Below the pieces are notes generated by a model. The model did not search any database and was not told the origin of the DNA. It saw nothing but the letters and a program-made list of their open reading frames with translations. This document shows, one piece after another, positions 18,819 to 27,340 of a stretch of DNA of 64,000 bases. Location of the stretch: NCBI GenBank assembly GCA_937995875.1, contig CALKIW010000071.1, positions 1 through 64,000 of the forward strand. Reading direction: 5' to 3'. The position numbers and the translations under genes are program-made. Source of the DNA: an uncultured Bacteroidales bacterium. GTDB taxonomy: Bacteria; Bacteroidota; Bacteroidia; Bacteroidales; Bacteroidaceae. Within the stretch, counting starts at the first letter, position 1, and every line of letters begins with the position of its first letter.

Positions 18819-19230
18819 CTAAGAAAACACGACATACAGAAATCTTTGGTGCTTAAAAAACGCAATTTTATTGATGTAAAACAGTGATAATTCTGCATCA
18901 TTGCCGACGGAGGGAAATCCACTCTGCTTCTCTCCTTCTGAGGATGCTTTGGGAGGTCTGGGAAAGGCGGTTGGGGAGAAATTCATGCAGGTTAAACTTT
19001 GTGTTTTCGCATGGTTGGTTTCCCAATAGAAAAAGTTTGCTCTCCTGATGGAATATGTATGGCCTTCCGGATAGCATGAGGCCGTTTTTTCAATAGAAAT
19101 ATGTGTGCTTTTCCAAAGTATACATACAATTCTTGATAACACAAGGATGGTTTTCTGAGAGCATAAAGGGTGAATGTTGATGGCATAAGGATGCTGACGG
19201 GGATATGGTGTTGGGAGATTGAAGAAGCGT
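18819..19230. other. Left part of the gyrB-rpsT gap, no gene seen
   Basis: About 410 bp upstream of gyrB with no credible coding region or RNA gene. Short open frames here lack start context and family resemblance. The AGAAATCTTTGGT phrase near 18839 recurs near 38994 before the decayed repeat copy, but is too short to interpret. Confidence 0.4.
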
Positions 19231-19610
19231 ATTTTTCTTTACAAACACCCTCGTATGCTTGGCGTATTTAAAAATAATCGGGGAACGATTAGAAATTCGA
19301 GAATTTTGAGTAATTTGTAGTTTGTTGATAATCAGGTCGTTTTGAAAACACGGCACGACGCTCCCAATCCGGTCGTCTGCGATTGAGTATCGAATGGCAT
19401 TGCGAGAGAAGCCTAACCGCATGACGAATGGGCCTTAGACGCACGACGGTTGAGCCTTAACCGAGTCGCCGTTAAACCTTTGTCGCAATACGGCAGTATT
19501 CAAAACAGATAAACGGGCCGTTTTTTAGATTTGATGGATGAATAGCGAGGGTGAAAACATAGCCCTTTCTGCTCTGGATGATCAGAAAATAATTATCGAA
19601 AAATGGTAAT
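19231..19610 (+). repeat. 380-bp interspersed intergenic element, copy 1
   Basis: Homologous to 49386-49766 and 60128-60509 in the same orientation. It opens with ATTTTTCTTTACAA and closes with GAAAAATGGTAAT. The core is four contiguous 22-bp units at 19408, 19430, 19452 and 19474 (to 19495). Units read roughly RRGCCTTARCCG, five variable bases, then CGGTT. Exactly 115 bp lie between core and right end, including ACATAGCCCTTT. The promoter-like sequence of copy 3 is degenerate here (GAATTTTG at 19301). No reading frame is shared among copies. Confidence 0.85.
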
Positions 19611-19737
19611 TTGATTTTGCATTTCAAGGAAGTGAGCTGAGGGAAACTTTGGCGCAAAATGTATATCCAAAGTTGTTGAAAACATTTCTTATGTCCTGAT
19701 ACAGGTTTTGGTTTTGTTCCTTGACATATACAACAAA

Positions 19738-19764
19738 GGTCGCATATCCTAAGGATACACGACC
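19738..19764 (-). terminator. Terminator downstream of rpsT
   Basis: On the minus strand GGTCGTGTATCC pairs with GGATATGCGACC around a 3-nt loop (two wobble pairs), followed by TTTGTTG. It lies 35 bp past the rpsT stop. Confidence 0.75.
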
Positions 19765-19798
19765 GTATTTATAGGGTGTTCAACAAAAACGTCGGCTA

Positions 19799-20053
19799 TT
19801 ATCCGAGTTTGTTAACATGAAGAGCCAGACTTGACTTCAGATTGGCAGCCTTGTTTGCGTGGATAACGTTGGTCTTTGCCAACTTATCGAGCATTTTCTG
19901 TACTACAGGGAACAATTTAACTGCTTCGTCCTTGTCTGTCGTAGCGCGGAGCTTACGCACAGCGTTACGCATGGTCTTTGCATAGTATTTGTTGTGCAAA
20001 GTCCTTACCTTCGTCTGACGAATTCTCTTTTCTGCTGATTTGTGATTTGCCAT
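19799..20053 (-). CDS. rpsT: 30S ribosomal protein S20
   Basis: Small-subunit protein binding the 5' and 3' minor domains of 16S rRNA. 84 residues, very basic, with the family start MANHKSAEKRIRQ and the helical-bundle motif MRNAVRKLRA. It lies 27 bp downstream of tRNA-Glu on the same strand with no hairpin between them, so both probably use the strong promoter upstream of the tRNA. Confidence 0.97.
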   Translation of the reverse strand: MANHKSAEKRIRQTKVRTLHNKYYAKTMRNAVRKLRATTDKDEAVKLFPVVQKMLDKLAKTNVIHANKAANLKSSLALHVNKLG

Positions 20054-20080
20054 CTTAAATTCTGCTTTTTATTTTTCTTG

Positions 20081-20152
20081 TAGTCGGTACGGGAATCGAA
20101 CCCGTGTGGCAAGAATGAAAATCTTGAATCCTAACCGCTAGATGAACCGACC
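20081..20152 (-). tRNA. tRNA-Glu (anticodon TTC)
   Basis: Read on the minus strand, GGTCGGT pairs with ACCGACT (acceptor stem, one G-T pair) and the discriminator is A. The anticodon arm CAAGA-TTTTCAT-TCTTG shows TTC, and the T-arm carries GGTTCGATTCC. 72 nt; CCA is not encoded. Co-oriented with rpsT. Confidence 0.95.
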
Positions 20153-20174
20153 ATTAGGCTTAATTAAGCGGGTG

Positions 20175-20206
20175 CAAAGGTAATGCTTTTTGTTCATCTC
20201 ACCAAA
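20175..20206 (-). promoter_or_regulatory. Consensus promoter of tRNA-Glu and rpsT
   Basis: On the minus strand TTTG (20206-20203), a 20-bp spacer, then TACCTTTG (20182-20175), 22 bp before the tRNA 5' end. This is among the best matches in the window to the Bacteroidetes promoter consensus. Confidence 0.85.
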
Positions 20207-20260
20207 CATTTCTTCATATTTTTTCTCTAAATGCCTGATTTTTCGTATTTTTGCTTCCAT

Positions 20261-20983
20261 ATGGAAGTAAAAAGCAGGGCATTAGTGCTTCACGCACTCA
20301 AATACGGGGACTCGCAGTTGATCGTCGATTTTCTTACTCGTGAACAGGGACGAATGTCGTTTATATGCTATTTGTCCAAGACCAATAAGGGCAAGATAAA
20401 GAAGCAGCTCTTTCAGCCGCTCACCTTGCTCGACCTTGTTTATAATTATAGACCCAATCAGAATTTACAAAAATTCATTGATGTCAGGCTTGTCATGCCC
20501 TATGCTTCTATCCCCTTTGATGCCTACAAACTTTCCATCTCGCTGTTTGTGTCTGAGTTTATTACCCATGCTACGCGTGGCGAACAACAGAACATCCCAC
20601 TTTTCGATTATGTTGAGAGCAGCATGGTGTGGCTTGATAATGTGTCGAATTCTTTCGCCAACTTTCATTTGGTGTTTATGATGCATCTCTCACGTTTCGT
20701 TGGTTTTTTCCCCAATCTGACAGGCTATGTGCGTGGAGCGTGGTTTGATCTCCGCAATGGGAGTTTTTCGTTGCTGCGTCCGCCCCATCCCGACTGCCTG
20801 AAGCCGGAGGAAGCGTCTGTCATTGGCGTGCTCATGCGTATGGATTATGACAATATGCGTCTTTTCAGGATGTCGCAGGCGCAGCGCAACCGTTGTGTGG
20901 AAATCATACTCTACTATTATCGGCTCCATGTTCCTAATTTTCCCGAACTAAAGTCGTTGGAGGTGTTGCAATCTTTGTTCTGA
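20261..20983 (+). CDS. recO: DNA repair protein RecO
   Basis: RecFOR-pathway mediator that binds SSB-coated ssDNA and helps load RecA. ATG at 20261 gives a 240-residue protein beginning MEVKSRALVLHALKYGDSQ, which fits the OB-fold start of RecO homologues (family position of LHTLKYGDS). An in-frame ATG at 20231 is rejected because a -7-type box (TATTTTTG, 20246-20253) lies between the two. Further RecO features are TREQGRMSFI and the helical C-terminus. The zinc-binding cysteines found in some RecO proteins are not evident. Confidence 0.9.
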   Translation: MEVKSRALVLHALKYGDSQLIVDFLTREQGRMSFICYLSKTNKGKIKKQLFQPLTLLDLVYNYRPNQNLQKFIDVRLVMPYASIPFDAYKLSISLFVSEFITHATRGEQQNIPLFDYVESSMVWLDNVSNSFANFHLVFMMHLSRFVGFFPNLTGYVRGAWFDLRNGSFSLLRPPHPDCLKPEEASVIGVLMRMDYDNMRLFRMSQAQRNRCVEIILYYYRLHVPNFPELKSLEVLQSLF

Positions 20984-21242
20984 AAGTTGATTTCGGATAT
21001 TGTGCTGTGGATAATGTTTCCCGTTGTCTGCTCGAATATTGTACTGACGCTGCTTGTGACGGAGTTTGTTTTCGTCAATCATCGTTTGTTCGTCATGTCG
21101 ATGCTTGCCAAACAACAGACAACCCTTATATGGTGCCGTACATATAAGGACTGTTTTATAAGGTTGCAAGATGGATGATATGGGATGCTTACGTTACTTA
21201 CGTGATTTGCGTAACTTGAGGATACTACCAGATAGAAATATT

Positions 21243-21293
21243 AAATCGAGGCCATCCATGCGGGTTGTGCCCGTTAATGGATGGCCTCGATTT
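21243..21293. terminator. Very strong bidirectional hairpin between recO and the dcw operon end
   Basis: Perfect 17-bp inverted repeat AAATCGAGGCCATCCAT (21243-21259) / ATGGATGGCCTCGATTT (21277-21293), with a further CGGG/CCCG pairing in the loop. Read on the minus strand the right arm runs into ATTTAATATTTC, so it most likely terminates the long dcw transcript. It can also stop recO. No gene is seen in the surrounding gap 20984-21396. Confidence 0.75.
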
Positions 21294-21396
21294 GTGATGA
21301 AGCACATTTTGCCCGTGTGTTGTTTTTAACGAGCGCGTGCCGTTTTAGGGGTTTGTATGGCGTTTCAACTTGAAACGTTGGGAGAGGACGAAGGGT

Positions 21397-21576
21397 CTAC
21401 TCGGCCGGTTCCCATTTACAGCGTACGGGAGAAACAATGGCACTCTCTTTTTTCAACTGGGCAAAAGCCTTGTCTACTTCCTTACGGTCAATACCTGAAG
21501 TCTTGGCTACTTCGCCGGCAGACAGAGGTTTCCCAGCCTCGCGCATCACTTGTAATACTTGTTCTTTTGTTTCCAT
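21397..21576 (-). CDS. Small winged-helix / HTH protein
   Basis: A 59-residue protein starting METKEQVLQVMREAG. The pattern LSAGEVAKTSGIDRKEVDKAFAQLKKE is a helix-turn-helix of the winged-helix type, followed by a short wing (AIVSPVRCKWEPAE). The longer frame to 21642 is rejected because it lacks family-like sequence and would run into the yqeY end. It follows yqeY by 43 bp on the same strand and ends the dcw-associated group. Possible roles are DNA binding or a protein-interaction module; none is proven. Confidence 0.75.
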   Translation of the reverse strand: METKEQVLQVMREAGKPLSAGEVAKTSGIDRKEVDKAFAQLKKESAIVSPVRCKWEPAE

Positions 21577-21619
21577 AATCTTTGAATTATTAAACGGTGA
21601 TAGTTTTCTGACTGTAGGT

Positions 21620-22072
21620 CTATGCCAGAAGTTTGCGCACAATGGTGGATATGGTTTTGCCGTCGGCCTTCCCGGCCATCTGCTTGGTGGCCATACCCAT
21701 GACCTGCCCCATCTGTTTCATGTCGGTGGCTCCGGTTTGGGCAATAATTTCCTTGATTTGTGCTTCTATTTCTTCCTCCGAAAGCGGTTTGGGAAGATAG
21801 TCTTTGATAACGGCTACTTGTGCCAACTCTGCGTCGGCAAGCTCCTGTCTGCCGGCTTTGGCATAGGTAGCAGCACTATCTTCGCCTTGCTTGGCAAGCT
21901 TTTGAAGAATCTTCAGGGCGGTTTCGTCTTCCAGTGTGTCGCCGGCGCCGGGAGCGGTCTTGGCCTCTATGAAGTATTTTTTGATGTTGCGCAGGGCTTC
22001 CGTGCGCACTTTGTCACGGGCTTTCATTGCCGTTCGTATATCACTGCTGATTTGATCGAATAATGTAGACAT
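21620..22072 (-). CDS. GatB/YqeY domain protein
   Basis: A 150-residue YqeY-family protein resembling the C-terminal tRNA-binding domain of GatB/GatE, without a transamidase catalytic part. Signatures: RTEALRNIKKYFIEAK, YLPKPLSEEEIEAQIKEI and MGQVMGMATKQMAGKADGKTISTIVRKLL. The exact role is unknown. It follows ftsZ after 154 bp that include a 14-bp hairpin, so it may be only partly co-transcribed with the division genes. Confidence 0.92.
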   Translation of the reverse strand: MSTLFDQISSDIRTAMKARDKVRTEALRNIKKYFIEAKTAPGAGDTLEDETALKILQKLAKQGEDSAATYAKAGRQELADAELAQVAVIKDYLPKPLSEEEIEAQIKEIIAQTGATDMKQMGQVMGMATKQMAGKADGKTISTIVRKLLA

Positions 22073-22122
22073 ATCTTTTTGTATTAATGTTTTGATTGGG
22101 GAATGAGATGGTTATAAAGCCG

Positions 22123-22177
22123 AAGAAGTCAAGACATGGTTTCTGCTTTGTTGCTTATGGTGGTGTCTTGACTTCTT
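22123..22177 (-). terminator. Hairpin between ftsZ and yqeY
   Basis: Perfect 14-bp inverted repeat AAGAAGTCAAGACA (22123-22136) / TGTCTTGACTTCTT (22164-22177) with a 27-nt loop. No strong U-run follows on the minus strand, so it could be an attenuator or RNA-stabilising hairpin rather than a full terminator. Confidence 0.55.
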
Positions 22178-22226
22178 TCGAACGCATTAGGTGAGAAAAT
22201 CAAAGTCTTTGAACTCCCAAAACTGT

Positions 22227-23606
22227 TTATATAAAGCTGATCACGCCTTGTACGGTGTCTTGGGGCTGATTGGTGTCCGACTTTGTGTTGTTGTTTGTGG
22301 CCAGGTTGCGAATATCGTCAAGCATCTGGCGTGTACGCTTGTAAGTTGGCGAATTGTCAACGGCCATGATCACGTCTTCGTTGTCGAGGTCGTCTCGGCT
22401 GAACAGGAAGATATGTGGACGACGTTTGTATTGGGTGGTGTTCGAGTCGTTGCCGTAGTATCGGTTGCGGCGTTCCTGTCGCTCGGCAGCTTTCTCCTCC
22501 TCTTCGGCAATGCGGTTGGCTTCCTCCTGTGTGTGACGTCCACGTCGGTCGGCCGGCTCTACGTCTTCTACGCCGAAGCCGGTGGCGAGGATGGTTACCT
22601 TTACTTTTTCGCCTAGTTCCGGGTCGATGGCCACGCCCCATTTTATCTCGAAGTCGTCGCCAAATTTTGCCATGAAGTCGTTAACGTCGTTCATTTCCTC
22701 CATCATGAGCCCTTGCTTTTCATGTTTTTCATCGCAGAAATTGATGGAAAGCAGAATCTTCTTGGAGTTGAACACGTTGTTATCGTTGAGCAACGGAGAG
22801 TTGAGTGCGTCTTCGATAGCCTTTCTCACACGGCCGTCTCCTTCACCAAAACCGGTGCTCATAATTGCTACGCCACCGTCTTTCAATACGGTTTTCACGT
22901 CGTTGAAGTCGAGGTTGATAAGTCCGTGAAGGGTGATGATTTCGGCAATACTCTTGGCTGCCACGCTCAAAGTGTCGTCGGCCTTGCCAAAAGCGTCGAT
23001 AAGTGTGAGGTCGGGATATATTTCGCGTAGTCGCTCATTGTTGATTACAAGTAGCGCATCTACGTGCTTGGCCATTTCTTCTACGCCATCAAGGGCTTGG
23101 TCTATTTTCTTCGGGCCTTCGAATCTGAATGGTATGGTCACGATACCAACGGTCAGAATGTCCATCTCCTTGCTCACCTGAGCAATAATGGGAGCGGCTC
23201 CGGTACCTGTTCCACCCCCCATTCCTGCGGTGATGAAAGTCATCTTCGTTCCGTCGCTGAGCATTCGGCGAATATCGTCCATGCTCTCCAGAGCGGCTTC
23301 CCGTGCACGGGCCGGGCGGTTTCCGGCCCCCAATCCCTCTTTGCCCAGTTGCAGATGGACGGGCACGGGAGAATCGTTGAGTGCTTGAGCATCGGTGTTA
23401 CACAATACGAAAGACACGTCGTGGATACCCTCACGATACATATGATTGACGGCGTTTCCACCACCACCACCTACACCAATTACCTTGATGATACTGTTTT
23501 GTTTTTCCGGGTCACCAAAGTCGAGGATTGACGGTTTCTTATTCTCAGTATTATTGTTGTTGTCTGGCATATTATCTATCATATTCGTTGGTTCTTTATT
23601 TGTCAT
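22227..23606 (-). CDS. ftsZ: Cell division protein FtsZ
   Basis: Tubulin-like GTPase forming the Z-ring. 459 residues. GTP-binding elements: IKVIGVGGGGGNAVNHM (T1), the tubulin signature GGGTGTGAAPIIA near residue 125, and the synergy-loop region LINLDFNDVKTVL. The N-terminal extension (about 30 Asn-rich residues) and the linker/C-terminus (about 95 residues, ending DTVQGVISFI) are unlike Proteobacteria. A DNSPTYKR motif near residue 410 may be the FtsA-binding peptide. The start codon lies inside the end of ftsA (11-bp overlap). Confidence 0.97.
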   Translation of the reverse strand: MTNKEPTNMIDNMPDNNNNTENKKPSILDFGDPEKQNSIIKVIGVGGGGGNAVNHMYREGIHDVSFVLCNTDAQALNDSPVPVHLQLGKEGLGAGNRPARAREAALESMDDIRRMLSDGTKMTFITAGMGGGTGTGAAPIIAQVSKEMDILTVGIVTIPFRFEGPKKIDQALDGVEEMAKHVDALLVINNERLREIYPDLTLIDAFGKADDTLSVAAKSIAEIITLHGLINLDFNDVKTVLKDGGVAIMSTGFGEGDGRVRKAIEDALNSPLLNDNNVFNSKKILLSINFCDEKHEKQGLMMEEMNDVNDFMAKFGDDFEIKWGVAIDPELGEKVKVTILATGFGVEDVEPADRRGRHTQEEANRIAEEEEKAAERQERRNRYYGNDSNTTQYKRRPHIFLFSRDDLDNEDVIMAVDNSPTYKRTRQMLDDIRNLATNNNTKSDTNQPQDTVQGVISFI

Positions 23607-25038
23607 CTTCTTCGTCGTCTACCATCTTTTTGAAGAAGGTCTTGAGTCCCTTTAAAGATTTGTTAACGATGGAGTTCTCGCGCTTGGCCTGTCGGGCTTT
23701 CTCTTCTTCCTCCTCCCTCTGTCGCTCTCTTTCGCGTTCTTCGGCCTCTTTTTGTTTGCGTTCTTCTTCGGCGGCTTTCTCCGCTTCGGTCTGAACGATG
23801 CCCTTGCCTGATATTTCGCTTAGCGGGCGTGGCTCCTTAGATGTTTCCGGATGTACGGGTTTGCCGTCTCCGCCAAACAGGTCTTTGCTGAACTCGTCCC
23901 CCGCACAGTTCATATCTCCTTTAGCCAAGAGTCCCATAACAGTACACATGGTGCTGTCTTTGGCAGTGATAGCAGGGTTGTTGGAGTTTACGGTTTGGAT
24001 TACAAACTTGGCGATTCTAATCTTTTCGATGTTTGTATAGTTGCGGAATGCCCGCTCAATGTTGGGCATATTTGAGCCTCCACCGGTGATGATGATGCCA
24101 CCGATTAATTTGTCGTAATATTCGTTGGGCACCTGATGCCACACGTTTTCGACAATCTCTTGTACGCGAGCCTCTACTATATCGACGAAAGTGCTCATCT
24201 CCACACTGCGCTCCGTATCGATGGGATAGGTCTTGTCCTTGTCAATATCGTTAGGATCGGTGTAGGCGCTGCCGTATTTGAGTTTCATCTTCTCGGCACT
24301 CTTGTCTTCTATCTGGAGCGAGGCAATATCCTTAGTGATATTATTTCCACCCAAAGGAATCACTGCAAGGTGCCGTAAAATGTTCTTATAGTACACGCAG
24401 ACGGTTGTGGTGTCGGCTCCTAAATCTACCAACACCGATCCGCCACGACGTTCTGCATCGGTCAGTACGGCATCGGCGAGGGCGAGCGGCGACAGATACA
24501 TCTCGGCAATGGCAATACCTGCATTGTCAAAACATTTGTTGATGTTGCGATAGAAAGTCTTGCGCCACAGGATGTTCAGGAAGTTGCCCTCAAGGCGTGA
24601 GCACTGTATGCCTACGGGGTCGATTTGATACTGATTGTCAAGTTTGTACTCCTGAGTGGCGGCATCGAGAATCTCTTGGTCGGGATACTCCATGCTGCGA
24701 TTGGCGTCCATCAACTCGTTCACCATTTCCTGTGTAACGATGGTGTCTTGGGGCAGTTCCTTGACGTGGGAGTTTTTGATGCTTCGAATCGATTGTCCGC
24801 CAACGCCAACATATACGTGTGCAATTTTTGCCTTGAGCGTTGTCTCCAGCTTCTTCACGATATTGGTGAGCGTCTGTACGGTCTTGTCAATGTTGTAGGC
24901 GACACCTTTCCGTATGCAGGTGGAGGAATCTTCTTTTACGACAGCAAGCACACTGATGCTTCCGTCAAGATTCTTCTTGCCCGCAATGCCGGTCATCTTG
25001 GATGAGCCTAATTCAATTGCTACTATAAATTCTGCCAT
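23596..25038 (-). CDS. ftsA: Cell division protein FtsA
   Basis: Actin-like ATPase that tethers FtsZ to the membrane. 480 residues. Actin-fold phosphate loops: AIELGSSKMTG at the start, VLVDLGADTTTVCVY in the middle, and IIITGGGSNMP near residue 315. The C-terminus has a long charged, probably coiled-coil stretch (about residues 415-455, many E/R/K) and then an amphipathic membrane-targeting helix, LKGLKTFFKKMVDD. Overlaps ftsZ and lies 17 bp after ftsQ. Confidence 0.96.
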   Translation of the reverse strand: MAEFIVAIELGSSKMTGIAGKKNLDGSISVLAVVKEDSSTCIRKGVAYNIDKTVQTLTNIVKKLETTLKAKIAHVYVGVGGQSIRSIKNSHVKELPQDTIVTQEMVNELMDANRSMEYPDQEILDAATQEYKLDNQYQIDPVGIQCSRLEGNFLNILWRKTFYRNINKCFDNAGIAIAEMYLSPLALADAVLTDAERRGGSVLVDLGADTTTVCVYYKNILRHLAVIPLGGNNITKDIASLQIEDKSAEKMKLKYGSAYTDPNDIDKDKTYPIDTERSVEMSTFVDIVEARVQEIVENVWHQVPNEYYDKLIGGIIITGGGSNMPNIERAFRNYTNIEKIRIAKFVIQTVNSNNPAITAKDSTMCTVMGLLAKGDMNCAGDEFSKDLFGGDGKPVHPETSKEPRPLSEISGKGIVQTEAEKAAEEERKQKEAEERERERQREEEEEKARQAKRENSIVNKSLKGLKTFFKKMVDDEEDDK

Positions 25039-25055
25039 AGGTATATAATAATTAT

Positions 25056-25847
25056 CTATTCAATTTGTTTCTTACAAATAATCTGGTTGTCGAATTCTAT
25101 ATTGATATATGTGTATTTGTTCCATCCGGCCTGCGATAGTCCATATTTGTAGAACTTCTCCAGCCGGTCCATTTTCTTCGTTATATACTCGGAGATGAGC
25201 TTCTGCCGCATATTCACATATTTGGTTTCAGGCAGCTGTCCGATGTACACAATATGGTTTCCCACGCGTGGCACAAGTTCAACTCCCTTGTCTGGCAGCA
25301 CGTTTATCTGCACAATCTGGTTTTTCCAAAACTCGTTCGACATCAGGTTTTCAGCCAGATACGAGATATAGTTGCGTGCATACCATTTGCTGATGTGCCC
25401 GGTTGCGATAATCAAGTCGCTTGTGTATTTGGAGTTGGGCATCACGCTATGATTGTCGTCGATGTAATAGTCTTCTCCGTTGTCGGCTTTGATGCGCACG
25501 GTGGGCATACGTTGGGTTAGGGCAATAGACACATGTCCGTCTTCCGTCTTGTAACATTCGACGTTCTTTACGAACGGACTCTGCTCAAGCGTTTCCTCAA
25601 TCACGCGCGTATTGATGTTTTGCATGAGCTTCGACAGAGGGTAGAGACGTTTCTTTTCGAGTCGATTCTTGATTTCTGCTGCACTGATAAAACCATTGGT
25701 GGCCTCGTCCTCAATATTGATATTCACCTGCGTACACACCCGTTGTACCACGTTCGGTTTGCCGAAAGCGGAAAAGGCAACGACGAGATAGCCTCCCAGG
25801 ATAATATCCATTGTGACGATGATGGTCTTTTTCCAGTTGATATGCAT
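25056..25847 (-). CDS. ftsQ: Cell division protein FtsQ/DivIB
   Basis: Bitopic membrane protein of the divisome scaffold (with FtsB/FtsL). 263 residues: short cytoplasmic start MHINWKKT, one membrane segment (about residues 9-28, IIVTMDIILGGYLVVAFSAF), then a periplasmic POTRA-like region (FISAAEIKNRLEKKRLYPLSKLM...IEETLEQSPFVKNVEC) and the FtsQ beta domain. Identification rests on topology, the POTRA-like pattern and its position between murC and ftsA. Confidence 0.92.
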   Translation of the reverse strand: MHINWKKTIIVTMDIILGGYLVVAFSAFGKPNVVQRVCTQVNINIEDEATNGFISAAEIKNRLEKKRLYPLSKLMQNINTRVIEETLEQSPFVKNVECYKTEDGHVSIALTQRMPTVRIKADNGEDYYIDDNHSVMPNSKYTSDLIIATGHISKWYARNYISYLAENLMSNEFWKNQIVQINVLPDKGVELVPRVGNHIVYIGQLPETKYVNMRQKLISEYITKKMDRLEKFYKYGLSQAGWNKYTYINIEFDNQIICKKQIE

Positions 25848-25941
25848 GGTTTATAAGTGAATAGTGCTTTGTTGTTCTGTGAATCATCGAATTGATATTT
25901 GTCTCGTTTCCTTGATATCTTACTCCCTTTATTGCACTGAT

Positions 25942-27324
25942 TTACTCGTCTTTTGTTTCGATTATTTCTGCGATTTGACCGACGTAGTTGTCCAGATCGC
26001 CGGCTCCCAGTACGACGAGCACGTCGAAATCACGTTCTTTCACGAAGTCGAGCACCTCGTCCTTTCGAATTATTTGCTTCTCTACTTCCGGCTTCAGATT
26101 GTCGTATATAATCTTCGATGTGATGCCGGGAATGGGCTGTTCACGTGCCGGATAGATTTCTGTGAGTATCACTTCGTCGAAATGGCTGAGTGAATCTGCA
26201 AAGTCTTGGTAGAAATCGCGAGTGCGGGTGTAGAGGTGCGGTTGGAACATAACTGTAATTTTGCGATGCTTATACAGTTCTTTCAAACTTTTGGCACACT
26301 GCAGAATTTCTTTCGGATGATGTGCATAGTCCGAGAGAAACACGTGTTTGTCGTTGCGAATCTTGAAGTCGAAACGTCGCACCACACCATGATAGGTCTC
26401 CATGCCGTATCGCAATTCGTTGGCCGTGCATCCGTTGAGTTGCGCCATAGCCATTGCAGCCACGCCGTTTTCGATATTAACGGGTATGGGCTGACCGAGT
26501 TTTATTCTCGTGATATTTTCGATAGGGGAAACGAAATCAAACGTAATCTCGCCATCTTCAATCACGATATTCTCTGCGTGGAAATCGCCCTTGTCGCGGC
26601 TGTAGGTGTATGTCTTCACCCCCTCTTGTACATTGGGCCTCATTTCCAAGTCTGTATGGATGATGAGTGCTCCGTCCGGTTGAATCAACTCTGTGTAGTG
26701 GCGGAAACTCTCCAAATAAGCCTCTTTGGTGCCATAGATGTCAAGATGGTCGGGGTCGGTAGCCGTAATGACCGTCATCCAGGGTGAGAGCTGGTGGAAT
26801 GAACGGTCGAACTCATCGGCCTCAATGACCACGAAGTCGCTCGTGTCCGATAGAATGTAATTGGTGCCGTAGTTCTTTGAGATACCTCCCAGGAAAGCGT
26901 TGCACCCAATGTGGCTTTGATGCATGATGTGGGCACACATGGTCGATGTGGAGGTTTTGCCGTGAGTACCGGCCACGCACAGCCCTTTGTGAGTACGGGT
27001 TAGCGTGCCAAGCACTTGTGCACGCTTTTGAATCTCAAAGCCTTTGTCGCGAAAATATTGCAGTTCTTTGTGCTCGGCAGGGATGGCAGGCGTATAGATG
27101 ACCAGACAACTCTCCTTTTTTCTACAGGCGTGAGGAATCTCGTCAGGGTTTTCTTCGTAGTGAATCAGCATACCTTCCTGCTCCAGCTGACGTGTCAGGG
27201 CTGAAGGAATCTTGTCATATCCCGCAACAACCAGACCCTTGCGAATGAAGTATCTGGCGATGGCACTCATACCTATACCACCGGCTCCTACAAAATATAC
27301 GGCTTTAATATCTTTGATTTCCAT
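25942..27324 (-). CDS. murC: UDP-N-acetylmuramate--L-alanine ligase
   Basis: ATP-dependent ligase adding L-Ala to UDP-MurNAc. 460 residues. N-terminal UDP-binding motif YFVGAGGIGMSAIARYF, the Mur P-loop VAGTHGKTSTSTM near residue 112, central motifs FVVIEADEFDRSF and TDPDHLDIYG, and the C-terminal domain motif FLSDYAHHPKEI. 16 bp downstream of murG on the same strand. A 94-bp gap separates it from ftsQ. Confidence 0.97.
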   Translation of the reverse strand: MEIKDIKAVYFVGAGGIGMSAIARYFIRKGLVVAGYDKIPSALTRQLEQEGMLIHYEENPDEIPHACRKKESCLVIYTPAIPAEHKELQYFRDKGFEIQKRAQVLGTLTRTHKGLCVAGTHGKTSTSTMCAHIMHQSHIGCNAFLGGISKNYGTNYILSDTSDFVVIEADEFDRSFHQLSPWMTVITATDPDHLDIYGTKEAYLESFRHYTELIQPDGALIIHTDLEMRPNVQEGVKTYTYSRDKGDFHAENIVIEDGEITFDFVSPIENITRIKLGQPIPVNIENGVAAMAMAQLNGCTANELRYGMETYHGVVRRFDFKIRNDKHVFLSDYAHHPKEILQCAKSLKELYKHRKITVMFQPHLYTRTRDFYQDFADSLSHFDEVILTEIYPAREQPIPGITSKIIYDNLKPEVEKQIIRKDEVLDFVKERDFDVLVVLGAGDLDNYVGQIAEIIETKDE

Positions 27325-27340
27325 TGTTTTGCTTCTCTAA

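Noticed and set aside
18839..18872. Short similarity AGAAATCTTTGGT shared with 38994-39027
   Set aside because: Too short and about 390 bp from the element in copy 1; may be chance.
19408..19495. 22-bp array as a CRISPR array
   Set aside because: The units are contiguous with no unique spacers, and no cas genes are present.
20987..21178. 63-codon frame after recO encoding a hydrophobic peptide
   Set aside because: Starts with TTG and ends before the terminator hairpin. No family resemblance and no promoter; not enough support.
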